DNA of 64,000 nt from Helicoverpa zea (GCF_022581195.2 NC_061467.1:8308001-8372000), one strand, 5' to 3'; counted from the stretch's first letter, positions 1 through 12,600 are shown. Numbers and translations: made by a program. Notes: generated by a model not told the origin, from the letters alone.

Positions 1-339
1 GTTAATTTAGTGTAGGTAATTAAGTTTGTGTAAAAAAGTGAAATTAATTATTGAGTTTTATAATAAAGCTTTGTGATTTAAATTTTTTGTTGCAAATTTT
101 TTGATGTAGTTATAATTATAAAGTTTTATGAAATTGATTGATTAAGAAACGAGTTTTTAAATATACTGTGACTTATCTCATTAACACCAATTATTTTATC
201 AAGAATAATCAACGTTTATTCAATAACAATCAACACAAAAACATTGTTTCCATTTGCATTTTTTTTTTATCAAACGAAAGGTACCAGGCCTTACAAAAGT
301 GGATGTAAATACTCTACTCTCTCCCTACCTCCATAACTT

Positions 340-470
340 CACCCAAGATTTTTTAAGTAAACCAATTTAGAACTACACCCCCAAAAAAATTCAAGTTCTC
401 ACAAATTCTCAAGTCAACAGCTTACCAGCGTTGCACGAAAGTGCATCGTAACGATGTGCAGCTAACGAGC
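340..470. repeat. Left copy of a degenerate direct repeat
   Basis: Shares an ordered series of matches with 1690-1815: 'cttcac..ccc', 'aagtaaaccaa', 'caaattctcaagt.aacagct', then 'aaagtgcatcgtaacga'. The two copies bracket the nested retroelement ends at 0.6-1.6 kb. Confidence 0.55.
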
Positions 471-586
471 GATCGTTACTGCACGTGCTCCGCAATATTA
501 CTCGCGCGGACAATGTCACATAACACCCGGGTAATGTGGATAATGTCTGGGTAATGTAATTGCCTTATGTGAATATGTAGGATTGT

Positions 587-1018
587 ATGGCACCCATTGT
601 ATACAATAAACTGCCAAAAAGTTGGAAGGAAGAAAATTCTCAAATATTTAAAAAACGACTGCAGAAATTCCTAGAAAAGAAAGCATACTACAATATCTCA
701 GAATTCTTAAATGATAAAGTAATTGCTTGAAACTTAAGACTGTTTTGCTAGTAGATTATTTATTATATTTTTAACCTAATTTTAAGTAAAATTTCAAGAA
801 TGTTCTTTATTTTAAATTTTGCTAGTAGCTTATTTATTATATTTTTAACCTAATTGTAAGTATTTTAAGAATGTTCCTTATTTTAAATTTTATTTTTTTG
901 AATATTTGTACGCCTAAGAGGCCAAACATGAATGGTAACTTTATTTTCTTGTATAACAACCTGCATAACTATATGTACACCCATGTTTTTTACAAATAAA
1001 GTATCTTGTATCTTGTAT
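587..1018 (+). mobile_element. LINE remnant: reverse-transcriptase C-terminus and 3' UTR
   Basis: Frame from 587 ends at TGA 728-730 and encodes IVYNKLPKSWKEENSQIFKK then RLQKFLEKKAYYNISEFLND, the typical C-terminal tail of Jockey/CR1-type retrotransposon ORF2. The 3' UTR holds an 80-bp tandem duplication (about 741-900, unit starting TTTTGCTAGTAG) and ends with AATAAAGTATCTTGTATCTT. It is heavily 5'-truncated and not functional. Confidence 0.7.
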
Positions 1019-1033
1019 TATACGTCGGGCTAT

Positions 1034-1499
1034 TGTTGCCGTCGGGGTGCCAGCTGTACTGGAACCAAATGGCTTGGCGCGCGACGACGGTAAGAGACCA
1101 GACGGCATGTCTTTATTCCCTTGAGAGATGGGTAGGCCTTTAGTATGGGACGCAACCTGCGTCGATACTCTTGCGTCATCCCATCTTCCAAGTTCTGCGT
1201 GCTGTGCTGCTGCTGCCGCTGCGGCCGCGGAGAACTTCAAGCGGCGGAAATATAGTGGCCTTGTCGGCAACTATATTTTTGAACCGTTTGGGGTTGAAAC
1301 CCTCGGGTCGTGGAGTCCGAATGCGCACACCCTATTTAAAGATCTGTCTAGGCGGCTGGTTGACGCTTCTCGTGACCAAAAGGATGGCTATTACCTCGGA
1401 CAAAGGATCAGCATGGCCATCCAACGAGGTAATGCTGCCAGCCTCTTGGGTACGCTCCCGGTTGACAGCGATGGGGATGAATTTTTTGACGCCTTTTAG
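1034..1499 (+). pseudogene. Retroelement-derived C-terminal protein fragment, premature stop
   Basis: One frame reads AIVAVGVPAVLEPNGLARDD ... RPDGMSLFP, then an in-frame TGA at 1122-1124 where I expect Trp, then MGRPLVWDATCVDTLASSHL through KRRKYSGLVGNYIF, PFGVETLGSWSPN and AIQRGNAASLLGTLP to a TAG at 1497-1499. I recognise this motif series as the C-terminal end of a repeated retroelement polyprotein found in many moth genomes, but cannot name its clade. The stop makes it a dead copy. An Ala run (CAAAAAAAAE) sits near the middle. GC content is well above its surroundings. Confidence 0.65.
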
Positions 1500-1605
1500 A
1501 TATAGTGTCTGTATATATATATATTTTTATTGTTTTACTAGGATAGTTTTTTTTTTTGTGTTGTAAATATCTATGTATATAACTATGTAAATAAAGCATT
1601 AATCT
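1500..1605 (+). mobile_element. 3' UTR of the preceding retroelement fragment
   Basis: A short AT-rich tail with a (TA)n run and AATAAAGCATTAAT at its end follows the stop at 1499, as expected for the transcript end of the inserted element. Confidence 0.4.
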
Positions 1606-1689
1606 TAAAGTGAGTATTCTTTATAAAAAAATACAAATTTTCCATTTACAAATGACCAGACGTGCAGGGTACTAGAAATATTACTTACT

Positions 1690-1815
1690 CCTCAAAAACC
1701 TCTTCACAACTTTACCCCAGAAAAAAACTTAATAAACCAACAAAAACTGAAAAAGTTCAACAAATTCTCAAGTTAACAGCTTTACACAAAAGTGCATCGT
1801 AACGACGAATTTAAC
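1690..1815. repeat. Right copy of a degenerate direct repeat
   Basis: Partner of 340-470, same orientation. The best-kept part is CAAATTCTCAAGTTAACAGC followed by AAAAGTGCATCGTAACGA. It could be an old duplication of a retroelement end or of host DNA; no terminal signature seen. Confidence 0.55.
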
Positions 1816-3724
1816 TAGTCTTATTTTATTTTTCTCCACCTCTGTTATGTGAGGCAGCTAGTAGCTTATTTTGTATAGTAAGTTAATTTTCGCAAAAAAC
1901 TTTTAACAATATTTATCCTTATCAAAATTCTTTTATTCCCATATCAGAGTGTTACCAAACAAAAATATTTTATTCCTCACACAAACAGGTAAGACAGTGT
2001 GGCAAACGTGAAAATTGCAATATATCCTTGGACAGGAAACTCCTGTCTTGGCAAGAAACGTTCGCAGCGTAACTACCGAGCGTTCCAGGTTTACCTAAGG
2101 CTACTATCGTCAACGTCGGCGAATGTGCGGAATAGCTTAGAGTGAAGTTATTCGGAATATGTTTAGAGGTAAGTGATTGATGGGGTAATGAGGTGACCAG
2201 TATTTATTTTTTTAAATTTAGAACCATTTTGAATATAAAAAAATGAAGGGTACTTGCGGCAATTGATCCTGCTAAGGGCCGTTCGATTGAAAGTTGAGTC
2301 TGCATTCTGCAGGATAGTCTGCAAATAAAAATGATTGCATGTATGTTTTGCTTGTGCAACGAAGTTTTGGTGAAATACCTTCGATAGTAGGTACACTGTT
2401 CAAAATTTATATTTAATGGCTGTAGTACATAAAAAAGTTTTACAAAAAAAAAACTCCAAAGAAACAAAGACATTATTTGATATTTTTTCTCAAACATTTC
2501 CATCGTTGGCAAGGCATCCTTGCTACGATCTGTATACCAAATGAGCTCGTGTTGTATTCCTCACGAGCCCACGCTAGTTTTGTTCAAGCATACTCTAGAC
2601 GATTGTCGACTTGAACGTGCGATGTTCACGCTAATTTTTAGTTGTGTTTTTAGTTTTATACAGAGTTGTTCGTAAAAATATCCTTTATTAATATTATAAT
2701 TGCGACAGCCAGTTTGTTTGTTACGCCTTCATAGTAAAAAAGCTCAATAATTGAGATACATTTCGGCAATACAGACATTGAATACGGTTGAAGACTAGTT
2801 TGCATCTCAGTGTTTCCAGAATAAACAAATAAATAAAACTTAAGATCTCTTGGACTGAAAAGCCTACATTTCAATTCTTTTTAAGCAGTTAAAAATGCGC
2901 AGTATACTTTTTTTTTTTATTGCAAAATGTATACAGATGCATCCTTAGCCTAGGTATACATTACCCTGTTAGGGCGCAGCAAATTAACTTAAAACTAAAT
3001 AATTGTATTACAATATTTTCAAAAATAATACTATTTCATTTAATTCTATTAGACTTACATAAAAATACAAATTCCAATATAGATATTTATATTATTATAA
3101 TTATGACTTACTTGCAGATGAAATAATTTTCTGTTTGCTTTTGACATACCTACCACGTCTCTGCTTTAAACAGAAATTCAAGTTAAGGGTTTACATTTTA
3201 CAAAGAACAAAGCCTTCCTTGTATTATGCTGTGTACGAAATATTTCTGTAAACAACAGTAAAGCAAGGTACAATTTAAATATACCTCACTGAATGCACAC
3301 AGCACTATTATTTAAATGAAAAAATACTTCACGTTGGCCTTTCATTACCCACCTGTCATTTTGTGTTTATTTTGCGGCAAGTTTTAATTCCGACGTGTTA
3401 TTATAGAGTGTGGGTCAGAGCACGTCATGTTGGTGTCACATAAACGTCCCATGGCGGTCATTTATTGTAGCTTTAGCTAGGAACATTGTAGACTATATTT
3501 GAACTAGCAAGCTTTTAGAATGAATACCCTGATGTGTGATTTAAGAATCCGTAATATTATGATGACGCTAAATTCTCATCTCTATTATGAAAAAAAGTTT
3601 GTATGCATTTACAATTCTAATCCAATTTCGAAATTATTTTTAAATCTTCTCAAAATATCAGTCATGTTTGGTACCGTTTTCTAAATATTATAAGCTAAAA
3701 TATTACTACCTAAAATATTAGATG
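1816..3724. other. Intergenic, no gene recognised
   Basis: AT-rich sequence with only short frames. Frames at 2163-2512 and 2656-2874 (minus) and 2920-3126 (plus) have skewed composition, no motif and no flanking splice signals worth reporting. Confidence 0.5.
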
Positions 3725-3812
3725 CTGTCATCATCATCACATCAGCCAATTGCCGTTCACTGCTGAACGCAGGCCTCTTTCAATGAACCCCAACTATCCC
3801 GGTCTAAGTCTC
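3725..3812 (+). repeat. CATCATC-headed lepidopteran repeat tail
   Basis: TCATCATCATCACATCAGCC then CACTGCTGAACGCAGGCCTC and CCCGGTCTAAGTCTCC. This belongs to the same family as 5562-5650 and is recognised as a very common moth repeat. Diverged. Confidence 0.6.
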
Positions 3813-5561
3813 CATTCACAACACAACACAAATAAATAAAAGGCTGTATGAAAAACATTATCAGAAATTCCACACATTATAATTCAAAATCCCGATCAAC
3901 ACAGCTATCGTCGACAAAACCTTTTAAACTCCAATTATTTATCCGCAATCGTAATTCATAAAAGCCAATAGGAACTAACTACACCCTCTCACCAGTTCAA
4001 GCGAGCAATGAGATATTAATCAACAGTTCTTAACCCGTGCCCTATTATTAACCGTATAAACGAGGTGGCTAACTGGTAGCCGTTTATCATAAAACTAGCT
4101 CGTAGGTTAGTCAATTATTATGAAAGAAAGGGGTTATAATAATGGTATAGTTTTAGGGATATATTAGGTTAGGGTTGTGATATATTCTGATTCGATGCCG
4201 CTATACATAAGCGTTTTTCTTTCTTCAGATAGTTTGTTTTACAAAAAATAAAATATGACCACCATTTACCATCTTGTTTTCAAGACGATATATATATTTT
4301 TTAATTTTAGATTACGTCCAAAGTTTGAGTTATATTGATTAAACTGCAGGATTTAGTATCACGACTAGTGTTTCACACATCTAGCGAGATTCTAGCAAAT
4401 CTGATACTTCCCTAAGTATTTTTGTAAGTAGTTATTCGATCAACACCGTTACCAAATTCAGCCCAGGATCATAATGTACTACGTAATTGTAGATTGGTTG
4501 CACTTTTGTTGCTAATCATCAAACGACGATGATGCCTTGCATCAGATTTTGAGCTGACAGTACTCTTGTCACACTTTGGTCCCTTTCCCCCTCAGAGGCT
4601 CTGAAACACAATTTTGAAACTGTATATGCATACGTAATTTATGCAAACAAACTCGTAAACGTTTCTTGTTTTAATTAAGATATGCAGTTGAACCTAATTC
4701 TGGGATATCTATCTGCGTTCAAGTTTGTGTTAACTGTGAGTTTAGAAACTTTGGGTATTTGCTTCCTATCTGGTCTAGATGCAATAATATTACACGAATA
4801 ATTTGACCGCGTGAGTCAGTATGAGCTGTTACTTCTGTACTGTATCGTTACTCTAGTGTTTGCAAACGCTACTATTAAAATTAAATACCTAGGAACTATT
4901 CTCGAATTTTTGATATGGAAAATCATTAAAACTCCATCTCGATGTGCTTGTTCCTTCTTTCAGAATCGTTAACTTTTGTGAACAATCCCGCAGCCCTCTT
5001 AAACTGTACGAATTTTGAAAGTTCTTGTCCTAATCAAAAACCGCCACGTTATCGAATATTTTGTCTTGGTACGGGAAGGTAGGACCAGCTTGGTAAAGCA
5101 TGCGAAACAGCTACCTATATCCACTTAATTACAACTACTCAATACTCAATTCTTTATTAGCATTCCATATTTTATAACAGGTGGTACACTTTGATTGGTG
5201 ACAATATGGACCCTATAGGGCACAGCTTAAAGAAGTACAGCTTAAAGAACTACATTAAACATCACTTTCTTCAAAAAACTAAAAACGCAAACAAAATCCA
5301 ATTCATTCACAACAATCTTCGTAACAAACTAAGTTGAACATTTTAATATCCATTTTGTTACACTAAAGGGAAGTTACAAAATATTATCGTGTTTATGCAA
5401 AGTTCCAACTTTGTTACGTCCGTCGCTAGCTTCATAAACAGATTTGTATGACATTGTTTGTAGAAATTGGTTTTTGTTAGTGCTGTACACGCGAGCAAAC
5501 AGTTTATTATGAGTAAATAAATGGTTTTTATATTGTTTATTGATAAGTCGTTTTTAATTAA
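3813..5561. other. Intergenic, no gene recognised
   Basis: AT-rich DNA with no open frame over 60 codons, no tRNA-like fold and no clear inverted repeat noticed. Confidence 0.5.
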
Positions 5562-5650
5562 TGATCATCATCATCATCATCATCATCTCAGCCATAGGAC
5601 GTCCACTGCTGAACATAGGCCTCCCCCTTTGATCTCCACAGATACCCGTT
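5562..5650 (+). repeat. CATCATCAT microsatellite with lepidopteran repeat tail
   Basis: A run of (ATC) units at about 5563-5587 is followed by TCAGCCATAGGACGTCCACT and GCTGAACATAGGCCTCCCCC. Same family as 3725-3812 but better preserved. Confidence 0.7.
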
Positions 5651-5994
5651 GGAAGCGATAATAATATAATGATATAATTAATGATAGATGATCGCAATTC
5701 TGTACCAATTTTTTTTTTGAAATTTTTCAATCACCAGATAACTTTAGAATATGTTTGACGTTTTGGATAGAAAATATTTCAAAACACTATGTTCATTCCT
5801 CAGATAGAAGTAAACTGATGATTGTAATATCGGTCCTTAGTTTTGCAAATTTATAAAGCTAGCTTCGTAAACAGATTTGCATGACGTTGTGTGTAGAAAT
5901 TGGTAAGTAATTGATAGTAATTGAAAGTAATTGATAAGTAGTTTTTAATTAGTGAGAAAAATATCTTAATTAATGCTGTGTAACCGGAGTGTCA

Positions 5995-6166
5995 TTTAAA
6001 TATCTTTGGCAGACGTCACGGGTAAGTCTGACAACCAGTCTTACTATTAGGGTATTGGGTAGCCCGGGTAACGGCCCGGGTAGGTTGAGGAGGTCACATA
6101 GACAGTCACTCCTTGTGAAACACTGGTACTCAGCCGACCCCGACATAGTTGGCAGATGATGAATAA
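5995..6166 (+). mobile_element. SINE 3' fragment, noctuid type
   Basis: Matches, in order and on the plus strand, the body of the SINE at 59658-60040: AAGTCTGACAACCAGTCTTA, GGGTA..GCCCGGGTAAC, GGTTGAGGAGGTCA, AGACAGTCACTCCTTGT and ACTGGTACTCAGCC, then 'CCCGACATAGTTGGCAGATGATGA'-like 3' end. The tRNA head is missing. Confidence 0.75.
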
Positions 6167-6514
6167 ATGCTGTAGAACTTTGTGTTATAATGTGGTCGAT
6201 TTCAATTGAACTAATCAAACGAGTAGGAAAGAGGCGAAATCACACCAGCCGGACTTATAGAATCACCGTTTTCACCTCATCTATTAGGAAAAACACTCTT
6301 CAACAAAATACGAATAGCTAACACTTACCAACGTTTTACACTCTCCAGAGAGAGCTATCCAAATAAATACCTACCACGGGTTTTCCTAAACCAAAACCTT
6401 TGAACAAATTCATCGGTCACTAGCGCAGTAGGTATGTTAAATCGAGTGGGGCGTACCAATAGATCTGAACTGCGTGAAAACTCTAGCGAAGTTAGAACTT
6501 CACTTACTCACTTA

Positions 6515-6699
6515 TGCCCGTTTTCACCAACAATCTCTTAACGTTTCCCTAACTAAGTGTCACTTAGAATAAGGGTTCCCCCAATAATAAAGGTTATAAG
6601 GGACACATAAACTTTGGTGAAAACGAAATTCGTATTAAGTGTTCCCTAAATGTTCTTAGGGAATCCCTAAATTTAGGTATTTGTTGGTGAAAATGGGCA
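6515..6699. mobile_element. MITE, 185 bp, TTA target duplication
   Basis: Terminal inverted repeats TGCCCGTTTTCACCAACAA and its partner TTGTTGGTGAAAATGGGCA (one mismatch) flanked by TTA at 6512-6514 and 6700-6702. The inner part is also partly self-complementary. A 3-bp TTA duplication fits the PIF/Harbinger group. No coding capacity. Confidence 0.85.
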
Positions 6700-6970
6700 T
6701 TAGTCGCTTCTGCTGTATGTAAAATGAGGTTTTTCTAACACGGACGTTTCTTTTAAAAAGGTATGTTGTTGCTTCATGAATACAAGGTATGTGTTTAACA
6801 ATTTAGTTTGAAAGGGGACTTTGTCAGGAATTATGTACACAATTTAGAGAGCCGTAAAAACTGAAATCCTGGACATTCTTTCAATAAGCATTATTATCAT
6901 TATATTAATAAGTAAATTGTAATAGACAGCTGTGTTGCTGGGAAGTTTGTTCTTCACCGCTTCTTCTTTC

Positions 6971-7025
6971 CAGCCATAACACTAGGAAGTGGTGAAAGGG
7001 GGGCGTTTTAGGGGTGCTGTCATTT
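6971..7025. repeat. Dispersed repeat, copy 1
   Basis: CAGCCATAACACTAGGAAGT then GGTGAAAGGGGGG and GGGGTGCTGTCA. A diverged second copy lies at 16912-16976. Unclassified. Confidence 0.6.
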
Positions 7026-7423
7026 TTGTTGTTTTAAAAAATAAACAATTTTGACTTTATCAGTGATGTGGTTAAGTGTTTGAGGTTTGCAACTATTATT
7101 ATAATTTAAAAATTACCACAATTTAATAAAGGGCCCCTTTGAAATATTATAGTGAATTCTTCTAAGAAGCTTACACTAGAAATTACACATAAATATTTTA
7201 TGATATTATATTTATGTTGTATGAGTACAGTAAGACTGTTTAGTTTACGTGCTTCAGGATAAATCTTTCTCATATCAAACGGAGATATAAAAGGGTTGCT
7301 CTTCAAAGGGTCTTAGGTCTTAGTTCAAGTGCTCCTTTGATGCTTTTAACCTTTCTCTTGAGATAGGTTTACTAATGTATTGTGTTACAGAATTAAAAGG
7401 ATCATAAATATTATATTTGTTAA

Positions 7424-7581
7424 TGCACATAGACCACAACGCAAAAAATTGATAAAAAAAAACAATTATCTCATAAACAAGTAAACGGCTTGGGTCTTTA
7501 ACCCAACCAGTTTATTAGATAATTTTTGATTAGATAATTGTTTTTTTTTTAACAAATTTTTGCGTAATGGTATATGTGCAT
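7424..7581. mobile_element. MITE, about 158 bp, long inverted repeats
   Basis: The left end TGCACATAGACCACAACGCA and the right end (reverse complement TGCACATATACCATTACGCA) continue as about 50 bp of imperfect inverted repeat including AAAACAATTATCT. The target duplication is ambiguous (TAA or TA). No coding capacity. Confidence 0.75.
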
Positions 7582-8939
7582 TAAGAAATGTCTCAGTATT
7601 ATAATTTGAAAAAATCGAAAATACAACTTCACCATAGTTTTAAAACTGTTAACAATCTCGGTATAGTAGAAATAAACTACGCTAAACCTCAAAAATATGT
7701 ACTTAATAAGCAATTATCAACTAATTTCCATAACCCCCATATGCTGATATCCCCTACAAACTTGAAAGCCATAACACAAATTCACTCAATAAAACTCGTT
7801 TGAAAGATGAAAACTTGGCGCAGCTTCGCCCAGATTCCCGCCCGAGACAAGGTATGATTAATGGCTGTATCAATAGAGCTCGCCAGTGGACTAGCTTCCA
7901 ACCCTGGCTGATGTATGGCACCCAACAGGGTAGCCTTTATCGCGATACCAGACTTTAAAAATATAAAGATTTTCATGTTAAAGACGGGATTGTTGAGAAT
8001 AGTTTACGAAGTTTGTTTCGAAGTTATGGAAATGTGGTTTGTTTTGTTTTTAAGCAGAGATACAGATGAATTTATAATAATGCTTTATAAAATATAAATA
8101 TTTCTCGAAGCTGCTTTTGATTTTTGAAAAAAAATGTATTTGAGAATAGATAATTTTGTAACTATTTCGTGCGACGTTTGTCACTTGCACGTGAAATATA
8201 ATTTTAGTCAAAAATTAATGGCATAAATATAAGCAGTTAGTAACACCATATTACTTATGATATAATGTTAGATAAAGGAGTATAGAAGAAGAAATAAGCC
8301 GAGTTTAATTGAAGTAAGTTAACGAGCAGGAGGTGTTGATATTTTTACAGTACATAAAACCAAAAATTACAATTGGCAGTGATCTTCAATACCTACTCTA
8401 AGTAAAGAGCTATATTCTACATTTAAACTCCATTTAGGACTAAGGTTCGTTCCAAAGTGGCTAAAGCATTATAACTAGACGCGGTTGCTTGTTTGACTAA
8501 TATAACTTCCTACTGTGGTAGCTTCCTGCGTTCATAACCGAGTTCCGATAAAATCTATTACCTACCCGTAGCTCTAAAGTTCTGTGTTGCTACCAAATGA
8601 TGTGTTTACTTAATGTTGCATATTCTATAGTATGTAGATGGACTACAAACTTATAGATACATAATTATAAATGAGAAATAAGAAAGTATTTTTTTGTGAC
8701 ATTAGAACAGAAAATGGGTAGAAAATGTTTTTATCCTCGTGCGATAAAGCTAACTTGAGAAGTAAGTAAAGTCGCGGTAAAAAACTAGCAGTCTTTATTT
8801 TAAAACGCTGTGTTATTAACATATTTATATTCATGATAAGGTTTTGAAATCGTTTGTGTAGGTAACATTTTTAGTAAGAAATGAATGTAAGTATCGAAAG
8901 GTTTTGGAGATTTAGGGGTATGTCTAACTTTTTGTCTCT
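7582..8939. other. Intergenic, no gene recognised
   Basis: Frames at 7588-7803 and 7782-8097 are short and lack any motif. No repeat structure noticed. Confidence 0.45.
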
Positions 8940-9060
8940 AAAGTTCCATCAATCAATCAATCAATCAATCAATCAAATCAATTTTTATTTATTTCTCATC
9001 ATCAAAATACATGTATTAGTTGGATAAAAGTTGCTTTAAACATAGAGACTGGTGTCTGAA
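8940..9060 (-). mobile_element. LINE 3' tail with (TTGA)n
   Basis: On the minus strand the sequence runs from ACCAGTCTCTATGTTTAAAG to GAGAAATAAATAAAAATTGA and then (TTGA/ATTG)n (plus strand ATCA repeats at 8948-8983). A poly(A)-signal-like end followed by a 4-bp repeat is typical of a 5'-truncated non-LTR insertion. Confidence 0.55.
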
Positions 9061-9192
9061 GTTGGTTAGTCATGTATTTCAAAACACCAGCCTTCCATGT
9101 TAAACCAAATACCTATCCACGTTTTTCTTCGCAACAAATTCATCAGTTTCCAAAACATTAGTATCTAGCCACGTCAAGGCGATAAATCTATG

Positions 9193-9680
9193 AAACGTAT
9201 ACACGTCGACAGTGTAGACAAAAGGACGGCAGCTGTCGTTAGCGCGGATGACAAATTGCAATGTCGCACGTTGGTCTAACTCACTGTTTTACTACAAAAG
9301 AACAACTTCTGGGCTTAAAATCATGGATTAGTTTATTGGTTTCTTGATTTTATAAGTCTAAATAAGAAAATTTTATTTCTGAACAACGCAAGAAATATAA
9401 AGGTATTTTTTAAATACATAATTATTATTTTCTATGAAAAGTCTACACATTGACAGTGTAGACAAAAGGACGGCAGCTGGCGTTAGCGCAGATTGCAATG
9501 TCGCGCGTTGGACCAACTCACTCTTTGCTACCGGTTTGTGCTACAAAAGAACAACTTCTGGGCTTAAAACGGTGGGTTAGTTTGTACTATTGCCTGCATA
9601 TATTGATTTTTCAAGTCAAAGACACAAAAATAATTTGCAACAATGCCAGAAAAAATAATGTATTTTCTTCTTTTAAATAA
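9193..9680. repeat. Tandem duplication, two units of about 243 bp
   Basis: Units start near 9193 and 9436. Both contain ACAGTGTAGACAAAAGGACG, GCAGCT, CGTTAGCGC, GATTGCAATGTCGC-like, and then ACAAAAGAACAACTTCTGGG CTTAAAA. The match fades in the AT-rich second half. No gene in it; the 60-codon frame at 9498 is a by-product. Confidence 0.8.
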
Positions 9681-12600
9681 GTTAGTTATTCAAAATATTA
9701 TAAATAACTATACAAGGTGTCTTATTAATTCTCAAAAAGTATATTTTACGCAATTTTATCGTAGAAAAAAAAACATTGTTGTGTTTAATAAGGAGTAATA
9801 TTTGCACAAAATGATCTTTTGTGGAGGGCAAGATTACCATATAAAAAATGTAAGGCATCACCTCAAAAAATCTAGGTTTTAGTCTGAAAGGCAAAGTATT
9901 TGAGAATATTTTCGGCACCGAATTGCGGTCATCTTTCAAGTAGCATTTTACGACAGCTCCCTAGATACCATTTATAACCAGCAGGATTAAAGGCAGATAA
10001 AAATAAACCTTCTACCCAATCTCATTACTCAATTTAAATCTAACACTTTAAAATGTCACCTAACTTCTAAAATATCTAGTCAATAAAATACTCTTGATAT
10101 CTGGGGATGTTTTTTTTCTTCAATCTTTATTCTTAGTAAATAAAAGTGAAAAAAAATCAGCACATAGTGATTTTGTTCACACCTTAAGTTTCCGATTTCT
10201 TTATTAGCTTGGAAACTCAGGCCCTACTTCCTACCATTACCATTTTTGACCCTTTTTGATTTCTTCTTCTAATTTATACAAAATATGATAGGTACTATAA
10301 AATTGAACTATGATATAATTACCTACTCATAAATTAATTTAGTCATAAAGTATATTTTACGAAGACTATAACTTATTTACAAACCACTTGTAACAATTTA
10401 CGGTGCGTATGCGTTTAACGGTGTAAAATATAAAACAGCGTAGATCTCTCGCTACGGTAAATGTTCCAATAAGCCCCATAGTGTCCGTTCTAAACTATTG
10501 AGCGCTGTACCTACATGAGTGGAGGGGTATACGTAGGTACGTTAAAGTGTTTACGGTCGCCTGTACAGACGGGAACACAAGTTTTGCGGCATTACTATTT
10601 TTTGGGTTATTGTCCAATGAGTTTTGATAAAGTTGTAAAACATAATATATTAATGCAAATTTCCAATATTTGCTTTTAAACTATTTCCAGCTCTTGGTTA
10701 TACAATTGCTGATCAAAATTCAAAATAAGTATCTCATTTAGGTACTTTGTAACTATGTTTCCATTGTAATAATTTAAAAGTGACTTAAATGATCACCATT
10801 GCTTAAGATCTTAAAACATCAAGTGCAAAAGCTTATAAAAACATTATTTATGTGCCTTTAACTTTCTCCCTTTTATATCAGTACCTTCAAATTCAAAATT
10901 CATTTTTCCTAGCCACTTTTCCCTACATTATGCAGCTATGTGCACGACTGTACATACGTACACAGCGCTCTCAAGTACCCGACTACACTCCCCTATCGAT
11001 GGCGCTAAGAGCCACTGAACTTTTGATGGCGACGAAACTATTTACACTTTACTTTTTTGCTAGTGAGCAGTAACGTGATTTTTATGTAGTACGGGATTTT
11101 GTTGGACAACGCGGATTTCAAATATTGCTGAAATATGTGGACGTTGTTATCTCCCAAATAACTTAGAAGAGATGGAAACTGGAGGAAATTCAAGAATATG
11201 TATTAATAGGTTCTATCACTCATTTCTGTCAGCAATCAATTTAACAGCACTCTTTCTAGTTACGTCTTATATTTCATCTTAATTCCAGCTCCATTTTGGT
11301 CATCCTCTAGTTTTTCAGCTCATTTATATTTTATCATTTACATTATTATTCAGAACTTATTCTCTGTCTTAAACTTGCTAAAATAATATTTCGAGGAAGA
11401 CTTTTCATAACTAGGGAAAAGGTATTACAAGAAACTTCCAAACATTACGAACACAGAACCTATCAAAATAAGAACACACTGCAGAAAAATCCACGACAAA
11501 ATAATCGCAAAATATAAACGCAGTCGCGTCTTCGTCGCAACGATACCACCATCATCGCAAAGATTTTGCTCGTTATTGTTCTACCGTCTATTGTTGACTT
11601 CGAAACTTTTAGCTTTTGCTCAAAGAATGCACTTTGCGACTTTTATTGCATAGGTAACATAAGTAGGGTCTATACCTATTGTTTCTTGCAACTCATGTGG
11701 CTAGAGAGGTTTCGAATGGCACCGTACTTTATACTTGCATCGTTCATGTTCACGGAGGAAGGCAATATAGTGGAGTTACCATAAGAAAGACACGTCAGAT
11801 GCCTTCTTGTAGGTCAAGGTAACTAACGATAGATGTGATCAACTTGATTATTTTCTAGACGGGGGTCCGGGTTCCTTGTCAAAATCATAACTTAACTGTG
11901 AAAGATTGGACTTATTTGATTGCTGATTTTATTTTGAAAATATTGAATGGATTCTAAAAAAGGCGTATGAGAGCTTGTAGCGTTCCTCGTCGACCAAATG
12001 ATCACATTTTGGCGCGCTACTTTCTTAGGATATTTTGCGTTATGACATCTCCGCTAGTCATTTTGTTCGCCATGTTCATACTTTAAAGAAACAAAAGGCA
12101 AATGTGGTGTGTTTTTTTATTGTTTTGTCTTGGAGTACCTAAGGAAATTCGAGAGCATGGAAGTGTCGCTATAGCTTCGAAGAGTGTTTTTACTTTCGTG
12201 TAATAGTATATACTTAGATCGCGTTCAACAAGGAATTGTCTACATTAATAGCCAAGGATGCTGCATTAGTTACATTTGGAAAATAATTGGTAACGACACA
12301 ACTTTATAATATGTATGTTTGAGACTTTTTTTCACCGATCAGGCCAGAAAAACTTCACGCATTCTATCACACATAATATACTTATCTTTCATTCAAACTT
12401 CAAGTTAGTATCTACCTACAGCTTGTTTCATAATAAAGGTAAACTTACCGTTTCTTGAAAGTTTTGAAACACGCTAATTGAAAGGTTGGTTATCCTTCTG
12501 AAAATGCGGCAAAAACGTAACGAGATGAGTTTTATGAAGATCTTCAAAGGCCCTCTAATCTTATAAGGGAGAAACATAATCCTTTGTAACGTGCGTGACT

